A program made the position numbers and the translations under genes. Below are positions 7,654 through 16,707 of a stretch of 64,000 nucleotides of DNA, in pieces (positions within the stretch are counted from its first letter, which is position 1; each line of letters begins with the position of its first letter). The notes under the pieces are model-generated. The model saw only the letters and a list, made by a program, of their open reading frames with translations, did no database searches and was not told where the DNA came from. The DNA comes from Catenulispora sp. GP43 (GTDB taxonomy: Bacteria > Actinomycetota > Actinomycetes > Streptomycetales > Catenulisporaceae), in contig NZ_JBGCCT010000006.1 in the NCBI RefSeq assembly GCF_041260665.1, forward strand, positions 62,001-126,000. Direction: 5' to 3'.

Positions 7654-8862
7654 TCAGGACTTTCGCAACTGCCGGAAGAACGCCCGGATGTCGCCGACCA
7701 ACAGCTCCGGCGCCTCCATCGCCGCGAAGTGCCCGCCCCGGTCGAACTCGGTCCAGCGGACCAGATTGTTGCTCCGTTCGGCGATGTGTCGCAGGACGAT
7801 GAAGTTCTCGGCCGGGAAGCACGCCAGCCCCGTCGGCGTCCGCGACGGCTCCGGCGCCGAGCCCCAGTACGGCGCGTGCGCACGCTCGTAGTAGATCCGC
7901 GCCGAGGACCCCGCCGTCGCGGTGAGCCAGTACAGCATCACGTTCGTCAGCAGGTGGTCGCGATCGACGGCGTCCTCGGGCCGGTCCCGGGAGTCGGTCC
8001 ACTCCTTGAACTTCTCCGCGATCCAGGCCAGCTGCCCGACCGGCGAGTCGGTCAGCGCGTAGGAGAGCGTCTGCGGCCGGGTGGACTGCAGATCGGCGTA
8101 GCCCTGCTGCTCCTTCAGCCACGCCTTCGTGCGCGCCCACGAGGCCAGCGTCCGCTCCTGCTCGGCCGGGCTCAGCGCGGCCAGTTCCTCGGCCGTGGGC
8201 TCCGATGAGGCCGCCGCGCCGGGGATGAGATTCAGGTGTACCCCGAAGACCTGCTCCGGGAACAGCCGCCCCAGCTCCCGCGAGATCGCCGACCCCCAGT
8301 CCCCGCCCTGTGCGCCGTACCGCTCGTAGCCCAGGCGCCGCATCAGTTCGGCGAACGCGCGCGCCACCCGCAGGTGGTCCCAGCCGGTCTCGCGCGTGGG
8401 CCCGGAGAACCCGAACCCGGGGATGCTCGGCAGCACCAGGTGGAAGGCGTCCGCCGGATCGCCGCCGTGCGCGCGCGGGTCGGTGAGCGGCCCCGCGATG
8501 TGTTCGAACTCGGCGAAGGAACCGGGCCAGCCGTGCGTGATGATCAGCGGCGTGGCGTCCGGTTCCGGCGAGCGGATGTGTGCGAAGTGCACCGTCGCGC
8601 CGTCGATCGTGGTCAGGAACTGCGGCCACTGGTTCAGCCGCGCCTCGGCGGCCCGCCAGTCGTACTCGTGCCGCCAGTAGCGCACCAGCTCGCGCAGGTA
8701 GTCGCGGGGCACGCCGTAGGCCCAGCCGACCCCCGGCAGCTCGTCCGGCCACCGCGTGCGGTCCAGCCTGGCGCGGAGGTCGTCCAGGTCGGCCTCGGGG
8801 ATCGCGATGCGGAACGGCTGCGGGGGTTGCGAGGGCTGCGGGGAATCGTCGACGGGTGCCAC
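7654..8862 (-). CDS. Epoxide hydrolase (EHN/alpha-beta hydrolase)
   Basis: A 402-residue soluble epoxide hydrolase. The N-terminal EHN domain (FRIAIPEADLDDLRARLDRTRWPD) leads into an alpha/beta hydrolase core. HGWPGS (110-115) forms the oxyanion region, GGDWGS holds nucleophile Asp188, and RGGHFAAME supplies the catalytic His (about 378). It should open epoxides to diols by attack of Asp188. Length fits the microsomal-like bacterial family. No signal peptide is visible. It is divergent from the decayed quinone oxidoreductase gene at 8931. Confidence 0.9.
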   Translation of the reverse strand: MAPVDDSPQPSQPPQPFRIAIPEADLDDLRARLDRTRWPDELPGVGWAYGVPRDYLRELVRYWRHEYDWRAAEARLNQWPQFLTTIDGATVHFAHIRSPEPDATPLIITHGWPGSFAEFEHIAGPLTDPRAHGGDPADAFHLVLPSIPGFGFSGPTRETGWDHLRVARAFAELMRRLGYERYGAQGGDWGSAISRELGRLFPEQVFGVHLNLIPGAAASSEPTAEELAALSPAEQERTLASWARTKAWLKEQQGYADLQSTRPQTLSYALTDSPVGQLAWIAEKFKEWTDSRDRPEDAVDRDHLLTNVMLYWLTATAGSSARIYYERAHAPYWGSAPEPSRTPTGLACFPAENFIVLRHIAERSNNLVRWTEFDRGGHFAAMEAPELLVGDIRAFFRQLRKS

Positions 8863-8930
8863 GCCTTCGAAGCATAGTCGCGCCGATCATCGGAGGATCG
8901 ACGCGGACGATCATGAGAGAGGGGCGGGAC

Positions 8931-9445
8931 ATGGCCAAGACGGTCGTCTTCCACGAATACGGCGGTCCGCCGCGGTCTGGATGCCCTACCTGACCGCCTA
9001 CAGCGCCCTGATCGAGACCGCCGGTCTGCTGCCCGGCGACACCATCGCCCTGAACGCCGCCTCCAGCAGCGCCGGCCTGGCCGCCATCGACGTCGCGAAC
9101 TACCTCGGCCTGCGCCCGATCGCCCTGACCCGCACCGCGGAGAAGAGGGACGCCCTGCTCAAGCAGGGTGCTGCCGAGGTCGTCGTGACCGACGAGCAGG
9201 ACACGCTCGACCGGTTGCGCGGCGCGACCGGCGGCCGGGGCGTCGAGCTGATCCTGGACGCGGTCGCCGGTCCCGGTGTCACCGACCTGGCGCGCGCCGT
9301 CGCGCCCGGCGGCACGCTGCTCGTCTACGGCGGCCTCAGCGGCGAGCGCACGCCCTACCCCGGTCTGACCCTCGGACTGCCCGCGCTGAACATGCGCAGC
9401 TTCACCCCGCAGGTCGGGAAGATCGTCCTGACTGTCGGCGGATAA
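8931..9445 (+). pseudogene. Decayed zinc-free quinone oxidoreductase (two internal deletions)
   Basis: The frame starting at ATG 8931 gives MAKTVVFHEYGGP, the standard start of an NADPH:quinone oxidoreductase, then stops at about 8993. A different frame resumes at about 8970 as AVWMPYLTAYSALIETAGLL and continues through the NAD(P)-binding fold (ALNAASSSAGLAAIDVANYL). About 100 residues of the GroES-like domain are missing at the join. A second deletion lies near the end: LNMRSFT, where the family normally continues for about 50 residues, is joined directly to the family's usual terminal block QVGKIVLTV. The remaining reading is too short to form the two-domain enzyme, so it is called a pseudogene. 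It sits 10 bp before the PLP enzyme gene. Confidence 0.8.
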
Positions 9446-9455
9446 CCTCAGAGCC

Positions 9456-10646
9456 ATGATCGATATGACCAGGGTCCTGGCGGACACCCCGGGCGCCGCG
9501 GGACGGATCTTCCTGAACAGCGCCGGCAGCTCGCTCATGCCCGCACCGGTCCTCGCCGAGGTGCTCGGCCACCTGCGCCGCGAGACCGAGATCGGCGGCT
9601 ACGAGGCCGCCGACGAACGCGAAGCCGACCGCGAGGCCGGCTACGGCGTCTTCGCCGAGCTGCTCGGCTGCCGCCCCGACCAGGTCGCCTTCACCGACAG
9701 CGCGACCCGCTCCTGGCTGGCCGCGCTGGACGCGGTCCCGCTGGCCGCCGGCGACCGGATCCTGGTCGGCGAGGTCGAATACGGCGGCAACGCCATCGCG
9801 CTCCTGATGCGCGCCCAGGCCGTCGGCGCCACGGTCGAGGTGGTGCCCAGCGACGCCGACGGCACGTTCTCCGACGAAGCCCTGAAGGCCATGCTCGACG
9901 AGCGCGTCAAGCTGGTGTCGGTCGTGCACGTCCCCACCAACGGCGGCATCATCGCCGACGTGCGCCGCATCAGCGACACCGTGCACGCGAACTCCGACGC
10001 CCTGGTCCTGCTCGACGCCTGCCAGGCCGTCGGCCAGCTCGCCGTGGACGCCGAGGCCCTGGACGCCGACATCCTCACCGGCACCGGCCGCAAGTGGCTG
10101 CGCGCCCCGCGCGGCACCGGCTTCCTGGTGGTCCGCGACCGCGCGAAGGCGATCCTGCGGCCCAAGCTCGCCGACCTGCAGGGCGGCACCTGGACCGGCC
10201 CCGACAGCTACGTCCTGCGCGACGACGCGCGGGTGTACGAGCTCTGGGAGTGCGACAACGCCGGCCGCCTCGGCCTGATCGCCGCCGCCCGCTATCTGCT
10301 GGAGCTCGGCCCCGCCGCGGTGGAGCACGAGGTCACGCGGCGCGGCGCGCACCTGCGCGCGGCGCTGGCCGAGATCCCCGGCGTCACCGTGCACGACCTC
10401 GGCGCGCGCAAGAGCGGCCTGGTCACCTTCAGCGTCGCCGGCAAGGCGGCGGCGGACGTGCAGGCCGCGCTGGCCCGGCGGGACATCGCGGTGAGCGTCA
10501 GCCACCGGTCCTCGACGGTCTACGACATGACCAGGCGCGGGCTGAGCGAGATCGTGCGCGCCTCGCCGCACTACTTCGTGACCGAGGCGCAGCTCGACGT
10601 GGCGGCCGGGGCGGTGGCGGAGCTGGCGCGGGAGGGCGGGGTCTAG
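9456..10646 (+). CDS. Class V aminotransferase / cysteine desulfurase-like PLP enzyme
   Basis: A 396-residue fold-type I PLP enzyme. VVHVPTNGGI precedes the ALVLLDACQAVGQL block with the PLP-nitrogen aspartate, and the Schiff-base lysine is K213 in GTGRKWLRAPRGTGFL. The C-terminal domain (SHRSSTVYDMTRRGL) follows the NifS/EgtE-like pattern. It could be a desulfurase, a C-S lyase like EgtE, or an amino-acid epimerase-type member; no ergothioneine genes adjoin it. There are ten bases between the preceding pseudogene and this start. Confidence 0.85.
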   Translation: MIDMTRVLADTPGAAGRIFLNSAGSSLMPAPVLAEVLGHLRRETEIGGYEAADEREADREAGYGVFAELLGCRPDQVAFTDSATRSWLAALDAVPLAAGDRILVGEVEYGGNAIALLMRAQAVGATVEVVPSDADGTFSDEALKAMLDERVKLVSVVHVPTNGGIIADVRRISDTVHANSDALVLLDACQAVGQLAVDAEALDADILTGTGRKWLRAPRGTGFLVVRDRAKAILRPKLADLQGGTWTGPDSYVLRDDARVYELWECDNAGRLGLIAAARYLLELGPAAVEHEVTRRGAHLRAALAEIPGVTVHDLGARKSGLVTFSVAGKAAADVQAALARRDIAVSVSHRSSTVYDMTRRGLSEIVRASPHYFVTEAQLDVAAGAVAELAREGGV

Positions 10647-10673
10647 GTGTCCATCCAGGTCGCGTCTTAGAAC

Positions 10674-11564
10674 CTAGGCGACCGGGGCCGAGGCGGCGGC
10701 CTTCTCCGCCGCGCGCACGAACGCCACCACCGTGCGCGACGTCGCCTGCTGCGGCCAGGCCAGCGAGAACTCCGAGTCCGGCACGTCCGCCACCGCCCGG
10801 TAGGCGATCTCAGGCCTCGGATACCTGCGCGTCACCGACCGCGGGAGGAAGGCGACCATGCTGCCGACCTCGACCAGCCGCAGGATCTCGGTCAGGTCGG
10901 CCACCGTGTGGCGGCGGGAGGGCCGGGCGGATGTCCGAGCAGAGCCGGGCTCGGCAGGGAACTGATCCGCCGGCCGGCCGCCCGGCAGCACATACCCGGC
11001 CAGATCGGCCAGGCGCAGCGGGTCCAGCGCCGCGAGCGGGTCCGCGGCCGCCAGGGCCAGCAGAGTCGGCTCGGCGGCCAGCGGCTCGGCGTCCAGTCCG
11101 GCCGCGTCGTACGGGGCCGGCACGATCGCCGCGTCCGCCCGGCCGTCGCGCAGCGCCTGCGCCTGCTCGCCGATGCCGACCAGCACCAGCTCCACCTCGC
11201 AGGCCTCGGGTTCCCCGGCGAACGCGGCCAGGATCGCGGGGAGCAGCCCGGCGTCCAGGTCCGCCTTCAGCGCGACGCGCAGGGTCGGCGAGGGCGCCGC
11301 GGCGTGCCGGGTCCGGCGTTCGGCGGCGGCGACCGCGTCCAGCGCGGTCCGGGCGTCGCGCAGCAGCACCTCGCCGGCCGGGGTCAGCTCGACCCGGCGG
11401 GTGGTGCGGGTCAGGAGCCGTACGCCGAGCTGGTCCTCCAACTGCTGGACCGCTCGCGACAGCGGGGGCTGCGTCATGCGCAGCCGCTCGGCCGCACGCC
11501 CGAAGTGCCGCTCCTCGGCGACCGCGACGAAGTACTCCAGGCGCCGCAGGTCCAGGCCATTCAT
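10674..11564 (-). CDS. LysR family transcriptional regulator
   Basis: A 296-residue LysR-type regulator. The N-terminal winged helix-turn-helix reads RRLEYFVAVAEERHFGRAAERL then TQPPLSRAVQQLEDQLG (about 6-65), followed by a linker helix and an effector-binding domain starting near LRVALKADLD. It is divergent from the NmrA-like gene at 11709; the 144-bp gap probably holds a shared control region, so it likely regulates itself and that gene. Confidence 0.92.
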   Translation of the reverse strand: MNGLDLRRLEYFVAVAEERHFGRAAERLRMTQPPLSRAVQQLEDQLGVRLLTRTTRRVELTPAGEVLLRDARTALDAVAAAERRTRHAAAPSPTLRVALKADLDAGLLPAILAAFAGEPEACEVELVLVGIGEQAQALRDGRADAAIVPAPYDAAGLDAEPLAAEPTLLALAAADPLAALDPLRLADLAGYVLPGGRPADQFPAEPGSARTSARPSRRHTVADLTEILRLVEVGSMVAFLPRSVTRRYPRPEIAYRAVADVPDSEFSLAWPQQATSRTVVAFVRAAEKAAASAPVA

Positions 11565-11708
11565 GCCACCACGGTATCAATCGCTGCCGGATCGGACCTT
11601 CAGCCCTGGACGCCAGCCGCGTTGACTGGAGACCGCGTCAAGATCCCGTACCTCCCTGAAAGCTCGAAAGATCGTAAGCCCGAAAGCCCGAAAGGCGGAC
11701 CTCCCGCG

Positions 11709-12632
11709 ATGATCGTCGTCACCACCCCCACCGGCCAGATCGGGCGCCGGGTCGTCGACCTGCTGCTGGCGGCCCCGGAACCGGCGGCCGTCCGGGTCGT
11801 CACCCGCGATCCGGACGCGCTGGACCCCGGGGTCCGCGACCGGGTCCAGGCCGTCGCCGGCTCCCACCGCGACCCCGCGGTGCTGCGCGAGGCCTTCGAC
11901 GGCGCTGACTCGGTCTTCTGGCTCGTCCCGCCGGACCCCCGCACCCCCGGCACCGCGACCGAGCACTATCTCGCCTTCACCGACCCGGCGTGCGAGGCGC
12001 TGCGGCGGCACCGGGTCCGCCGGGTCGTGGCCGTCACCAGCCTCGGCCACGGCTACCCGCACGACGCCGGCACCCTGTCCGCCGCCTTCGCCATGGACGC
12101 CGCCTTCGGCCGCACCGGCGTCGGCTACCGCGGCCTGGCCGCCCCGTTCTTCCTGGAGAACCTGCTCGGCCAGGCCGCCGCCATCCGCGACCGCGGCGAG
12201 TTCACGATGGCCCTGGACGCCGCCCGGCCGCTGGCCGCCGTCGCCGTCGACGACATCGCCACCCTCGCGGCCGAGCTGCTGCTCGACCCCGCCTGGAGCG
12301 ACCAGGCCATGGTGCCGGTGAGCAGCCCAGAGGACCTCACCCCCGACCAGCTGTCCGCGGTCATGGCGCAGGTCCTGGGCAGCCCGGTGCGCTACCGGCA
12401 GAGCAGCGTCGAGGACTTCCATGCCATGCTGCTCGGCCACGGCGTCGCCGCGGGCTGGGCCCGGGACGTCGCCACCATGGTGCGCGCCCAGAACGCCGGC
12501 ATCTACGACGCCGAACGCCACCTCCCGCCGCGCCTGTCACAGCCCACTCGCCTGTCGCAGCCCACTGACTTCCGCACCTGGTGCCAGCGCCGTCTGGAGC
12601 CCGTCTGGAGGAAACCTGAAGCGGGGGCGTAG
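11709..12632 (+). CDS. NmrA-like NAD(P)-binding protein
   Basis: A 307-residue Rossmann-fold protein with the atypical SDR glycine motif TTPTGQIGRRV at residues about 5-15. ADSVFWLVPPDP and VRRVVAVTSLGHGY fit the NmrA/TMR type that senses or uses NADP. It lacks a clear SDR YxxxK pair, so it may be a redox sensor or azoreductase/quinone-reductase-like protein. ATG 11709 gives the glycine motif close to the start. It is divergent from the LysR gene and followed 11 bp later by the LuxR-type gene. Confidence 0.85.
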   Translation: MIVVTTPTGQIGRRVVDLLLAAPEPAAVRVVTRDPDALDPGVRDRVQAVAGSHRDPAVLREAFDGADSVFWLVPPDPRTPGTATEHYLAFTDPACEALRRHRVRRVVAVTSLGHGYPHDAGTLSAAFAMDAAFGRTGVGYRGLAAPFFLENLLGQAAAIRDRGEFTMALDAARPLAAVAVDDIATLAAELLLDPAWSDQAMVPVSSPEDLTPDQLSAVMAQVLGSPVRYRQSSVEDFHAMLLGHGVAAGWARDVATMVRAQNAGIYDAERHLPPRLSQPTRLSQPTDFRTWCQRRLEPVWRKPEAGA

Positions 12633-12643
12633 ACCCTGGAAAC

Positions 12644-13222
12644 ATGACCGTAACCGCGACCGAGACGACGACGGCACCGGCCCCGCGCGGACGGGTCCGC
12701 ATCGCGATCGTGAGCCCTGACATCCTGGCCCGCATCCGCCAGGAGTTCGCCAGCAAGGGCCTGTCGGTGAGCATCGACCGCCTGCCCGCGCTGGAGCTCA
12801 CCGTCGAACCCGGCCCCGGTGCCCCGCCGGCCGCGGCGGCCCTGGCCGACGTCCTGAGCCGGCTGGCGGGCCCGGCCGCGCACAAGGGCCCGGCGGCCAG
12901 CGCGCACTACCAGCTGACCCTGGTCGCCGAGCCCGCGCGCCCCGAGCCCGCGCCGAGCCGCTCGGACCACCCCCGGCACCCGCCGACGGCCCCCGACCAC
13001 CGCCGCCCGCCGCGCCCCCGCGCGCACAACCTCTCCCCGCGCGAAGCCGAGGTCATGACCTGCATCAGCCGCGGCATGCCGAATGCCGCCATCGCTGAGC
13101 GCATGGCCCTGAGCCAGAAGACGGTCAAGAACCACGTCAACCACATCTTCGCCAAGCTCGGCGCGCGCAGCCGCGTCGAGGCGGTGCTGATGTGGCAGGG
13201 GCGCGAGACCGCCGCGGCGTGA
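12644..13222 (+). CDS. LuxR-type DNA-binding regulator
   Basis: A 192-residue protein whose last about 65 residues are a GerE/LuxR helix-turn-helix: LSPREAEVMTCISRGMPNAAIAERMALSQKTVKNHVNHIFAKLG. The N-terminal part (IAIVSPDILARIRQEFASKGLS) resembles a receiver-like or effector fold but lacks the acidic phosphoacceptor pocket; a proline-rich linker (about 100-130) joins the two. It is co-directional with the NmrA-like gene and probably in one transcript with it. Confidence 0.88.
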   Translation: MTVTATETTTAPAPRGRVRIAIVSPDILARIRQEFASKGLSVSIDRLPALELTVEPGPGAPPAAAALADVLSRLAGPAAHKGPAASAHYQLTLVAEPARPEPAPSRSDHPRHPPTAPDHRRPPRPRAHNLSPREAEVMTCISRGMPNAAIAERMALSQKTVKNHVNHIFAKLGARSRVEAVLMWQGRETAAA

Positions 13223-13256
13223 GGGGCGCGGGGACGGGTGCGGAGGCGGCGCGGCC

Positions 13257-13607
13257 CTACTGAGCGGCGTCGATCTCGGCGGCCCGCAACCGCACGATGT
13301 CGTCGAGCACATCGTCCGGGACCGGCTGCCCGACGCTGAACCGGATCGTCCCGCTCGACAGCGAGAAACCGGGCAGTCGCTCGGCGACCTGCGCGACCAC
13401 CTTCCCGCTGAACGGATACAGCGCGAGATGCTTCGCGGTCTGCATGGTCGCCATCAGCCCTTTGCCCTGATACAGCAGCGCCGGCATCCCGTAGCTGCGC
13501 CCCTCGACCACGTCGGGGACCAGCTTCAGCGCCCGGCGGCGCATACCCTCGAACAGCTCGCCGACATCCGGCGGCAAGGTCGCGTAGTAGTCACTGACTT
13601 CGCCCAC
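13257..13607 (-). CDS. DUF1801 (YdhG-like) protein
   Basis: A 116-residue small protein: SDYYATLPPDVGELFEGMRRRALKLVPDVVEGRSYGMPALLYQGKG has the typical DUF1801 layout, where the lysine/tyrosine-rich core follows a short helix. In Bacillus a relative was linked to iron delivery; no such context appears here. GTG 13607 is chosen since the conserved start is immediately downstream. It lies 50 bp after the end of the SARP gene on the same strand. Confidence 0.75.
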   Translation of the reverse strand: MGEVSDYYATLPPDVGELFEGMRRRALKLVPDVVEGRSYGMPALLYQGKGLMATMQTAKHLALYPFSGKVVAQVAERLPGFSLSSGTIRFSVGQPVPDDVLDDIVRLRAAEIDAAQ

Positions 13608-13657
13608 TTTGCCGAGGCTAGTGCGTGCGGCGGATCCTGGCATCCGCAAACCACCGC

Positions 13658-16534
13658 TCAGGCGGCGGCAGCGCTTCCAGCCAGCTGCAGATCCCCCAAG
13701 AACTCCAGCACGTCCTTCGCCTCCTCGGCCGCCAGCTCCTGGAACTGCGCCAGCGCCCGCTTGGCCATCGCCGCGGCCGCCTCGTGCTCCGCCGCCCGCA
13801 CCCGCGCCAGCGCCAACAGCGCCAGCCCTTCGTGATACCGGTCGCCGGCAGCCTGCGTGACCCGCAGCGCACGCGCCAAACACCCCTGCGCGGCAGCGGC
13901 ATCGCCCAGCCCGTTGCGCGCCAACCCCAGGTTGATCAGCAGGTTCGCCTCCAGCAGCGGGCTCGCGCAGGCCCGGGCGTCGGTCAGCCCGGCCTCGGCG
14001 TGCGCGACCGCCTCGCTCCAGCGCCCCGTCTCGGCGTACAGCTCGCACAGCGCGTCCTCGGCCGCCGCGCGGTGATACCCGTCCCCGCACCCCTCGGCCA
14101 GCGCCACCGCCTCCAACGCGGCGGCCAGGGCCCGCTCGTACTCCTTCGCCACCCGCGATACCGAGGCCAGCGTCCCCAGCAGGCTGATACGCAGCAGCGG
14201 ATCGTCGGCCGGCTCCAGCAGATCCAGCCCCTGGCGCAGATCCGCCAGCGCGACATCGGTCCGCCCCGTCCGGCAGTGCGCGACAGCCGTGTGGTTCAGC
14301 AGCACCGCACGCGCCCGGCGCTCGCCCGAGGCCTGCGCCGAGCGCGTCGCGATCCGCAGCAGGTCCAGCCAGTCCGCCGCCGAACCGCTGGCATAGAAGT
14401 AGTCGAACATCAGATACGTCAGCCGCCACGTCGACAGGTGGTCCGCCGACCGCGCCGTGCTGCGGATGAGGGCACTGATATTCGGCGATTCCTGCGCGCA
14501 CCACCGCAGGAACTCCTCCTGCCCGCCGAACGGCTGCGGCTCATGACACCGTGAACCGGCGTCCGCTCCCACGTCCACGACCCGCCGCCGCCCCTCGCCC
14601 ACCATGCGCGAAAGCGTCGCCGTGTACCACGCGCTCACCCGATCCCGCGCAGCCCGGACGTCCTCGTCCCGCAGGGATCGAGCCAGCTCCCTGATATAGG
14701 TGCGCGTCAGGTCGTGCATGGTGTACCGGTCGCCGTGCTGCTCCAGCAGATGCTGCGCGCTGAGCCGCTGCAACAGCTCCGAGGCCCGCGCGACCGGCAC
14801 GTCCAGCAACGCCGCCGCGCAGTGGCGCGTGATGCTCGCGCCGGGAAACGCGCCGAGCATCCGGCAGGCGCGCGCCGTGTCCGGGTCCAGCGCGTCGAAC
14901 GAACACGCCATGACGCTGCGCACCGAACACAGGTCGTCGTTCTCCAGCCGCAGCGTGTCCAACCGCTGATGCGCGTCCTCCAGGTTCCCGACCAGGTCCG
15001 CGATGCTGCCGCCGCAGGCCGTCACCAGCTGCTCGGCCGCGATCCGCAGCGCGAACGGCAGGTGGTCGCACAGCTGCGCCAGCCTTCGCGCCGCCGGCGC
15101 CTCGGCGCTCACCCGCTCGGCGCCGACCGCGTCGGCCAGCAGGCCCAGCGCGTCGGCGTCGGCCAGCAGGGCCAGGGTGACGCGCCGCGCCGCGTACTTC
15201 ACGGCCAGCCGTCCCAGCCGCTCCCGGCTGGTGACCATCACGAAGCTGGATCCGGTGCCCGGCAACAGATCCTCGACCTGTTCGGCCGAGCGCGCGTTGT
15301 CCAGCAGGATCACCATCCGCCGGCCGGCCACCAGGCTCCGCCACAGCGCCACCCGCTGCTCGTGCTCGGCCGGGACCGTCGGGACGCCGAGCGAGGCCAG
15401 CAACTGGTGCAGCGCCGCCGACGGGGTGAGCGCCGGATGCGTGGGGTCGAAGCCGCGCAGGTTGATGTAGATCTGGCCGTCCGGATAGGCCGGACGCAGC
15501 AGGTGCGCGCACCGCACCGCCAGCGTGGTCTTGCCGATGCCGCCGACGCCGACCACCATCACCACCCGCGGCGAGGAGGCCCCCTCGGCCCGGCCCTGCT
15601 CCAGGACCTGCCGCAGCTCGTCGGCCCGGCCGACGAACGAGGCGCTGTCGTGCGGCAGCTGCGCGGGCGCGGCCGGCCGTGCCACCACTGCGTTCTCGGC
15701 CGGCCGCGCGACCACCGCGTCATCGGCCGGTGCGGGCGGCTTCCCGGTCCCGCCGCGCCGACTCGGCGCGTCCTGGGCCAGGATCGCCATCTGCACGGCG
15801 CGCGTCGAGGGCTCCGGCTCGATCCCGAGCTCCTCGGCCAGCACCCGGTGCAGCATCTGGTACTGGGCCAGGGCGTCGGCGGTACGCCCGCTGCGGTGCA
15901 GCGCCATCATCAGCGCCGAGCGCAGCCGCTCGTCGAACGGATGCGCCCGCGCGTGCATCTCCAGCTCGTCGGCCGCCGCCGCGAGATCGGCCGACCGCGC
16001 GCCGCCGGCCTCGATCATCAGCTCGGTCCGGTCCACCAGCAGCCGCAGCCGCATGCCGGCCAGCCGGGCGCGCTGCTCGGCGGCGAACGGACCCGGCAGC
16101 GCCTCCAAGGGGCGGTCGCCGCGCCACAACGCCAGCGCGGAGTCCAACGCGGCGATCGCGGCCTGCCGGTCGCCGCGGTCGCGGGCCGACCGCGCCAGCG
16201 CGGCCGAGTGCTCGGCGCGGTTCAGGTCCAGCGCCCGCGGATCCAGCCGCAGCAGGTAGCCGGAGCCGCCGGCGACCAGCCGATCACCGAGCCCTGACAA
16301 GCTCCGTCGGAGCCCGGAGGCATACGTGTGCAGGTTCCCGGCGGCGGTCATCGGGACGTCCTCGCCCCAGATCCGGTCGATCAGCTCCCCGCGCGCCACC
16401 ACGGTGTCCGCGCACATCGCCAGCGCCGCGAACAACGCCCGCTGCTTCGGGGCCCCCAGGGCGATCTCCCGGCCCCCGGCGAACGCCCGCAGCGGACCCA
16501 GGACCTCGACACGGAGCCGGTCACCGTCTTCCAT
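13658..16534 (-). CDS. AfsR/SARP-type regulator with NB-ARC and TPR domains
   Basis: A 958-residue regulator. Residues about 5-95 are an OmpR-like winged helix (LRVEVLGPLRAF to LGAPKQRALFAALA), about 100-245 a bacterial transcriptional activation domain (LNRAEHSAALARSARDRGDR), about 310-600 an NB-ARC ATPase with P-loop GVGGIGKTT (Lys335), and 700-958 are TPR-like helical repeats. This is the AfsR/DnrI-GlnR-type architecture that activates specialised metabolism or development. ATG 16534 (MEDGDRLRVEV) was preferred over TTG 16639, which would add 35 poorly conserved residues. It is downstream of the T7SS-associated LysM gene on the same strand, separated by a terminator, and is a plausible regulator of that locus. 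Confidence 0.92.
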   Translation of the reverse strand: MEDGDRLRVEVLGPLRAFAGGREIALGAPKQRALFAALAMCADTVVARGELIDRIWGEDVPMTAAGNLHTYASGLRRSLSGLGDRLVAGGSGYLLRLDPRALDLNRAEHSAALARSARDRGDRQAAIAALDSALALWRGDRPLEALPGPFAAEQRARLAGMRLRLLVDRTELMIEAGGARSADLAAAADELEMHARAHPFDERLRSALMMALHRSGRTADALAQYQMLHRVLAEELGIEPEPSTRAVQMAILAQDAPSRRGGTGKPPAPADDAVVARPAENAVVARPAAPAQLPHDSASFVGRADELRQVLEQGRAEGASSPRVVMVVGVGGIGKTTLAVRCAHLLRPAYPDGQIYINLRGFDPTHPALTPSAALHQLLASLGVPTVPAEHEQRVALWRSLVAGRRMVILLDNARSAEQVEDLLPGTGSSFVMVTSRERLGRLAVKYAARRVTLALLADADALGLLADAVGAERVSAEAPAARRLAQLCDHLPFALRIAAEQLVTACGGSIADLVGNLEDAHQRLDTLRLENDDLCSVRSVMACSFDALDPDTARACRMLGAFPGASITRHCAAALLDVPVARASELLQRLSAQHLLEQHGDRYTMHDLTRTYIRELARSLRDEDVRAARDRVSAWYTATLSRMVGEGRRRVVDVGADAGSRCHEPQPFGGQEEFLRWCAQESPNISALIRSTARSADHLSTWRLTYLMFDYFYASGSAADWLDLLRIATRSAQASGERRARAVLLNHTAVAHCRTGRTDVALADLRQGLDLLEPADDPLLRISLLGTLASVSRVAKEYERALAAALEAVALAEGCGDGYHRAAAEDALCELYAETGRWSEAVAHAEAGLTDARACASPLLEANLLINLGLARNGLGDAAAAQGCLARALRVTQAAGDRYHEGLALLALARVRAAEHEAAAAMAKRALAQFQELAAEEAKDVLEFLGDLQLAGSAAAA

Positions 16535-16664
16535 GCGCACGCCCTCCCTGCCCGATCCCGTGCCACCCGGCGAATGTTGCTTCGCTTGCGATTCGGAGTG
16601 GTATTCGCATTGTTTACGCTTGGATCGGTGCCAGGTCAAGATGTCAGCGCTCTGACGTGCGTCG

Positions 16665-16695
16665 ACCGGGTCCGCCGGAGGGCGGCGGACCCGGT
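16665..16695 (-). terminator. GC-rich hairpin terminator after the LysM-membrane protein gene
   Basis: Perfect 12-bp arms (ACCGGGTCCGCC and its complement) with a 7-nt loop begin 13 bp after the stop at 16708. There is no T-run, as is usual in this GC-rich genome. Confidence 0.55.
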
Positions 16696-16707
16696 TCGAT
16701 CACTGCT

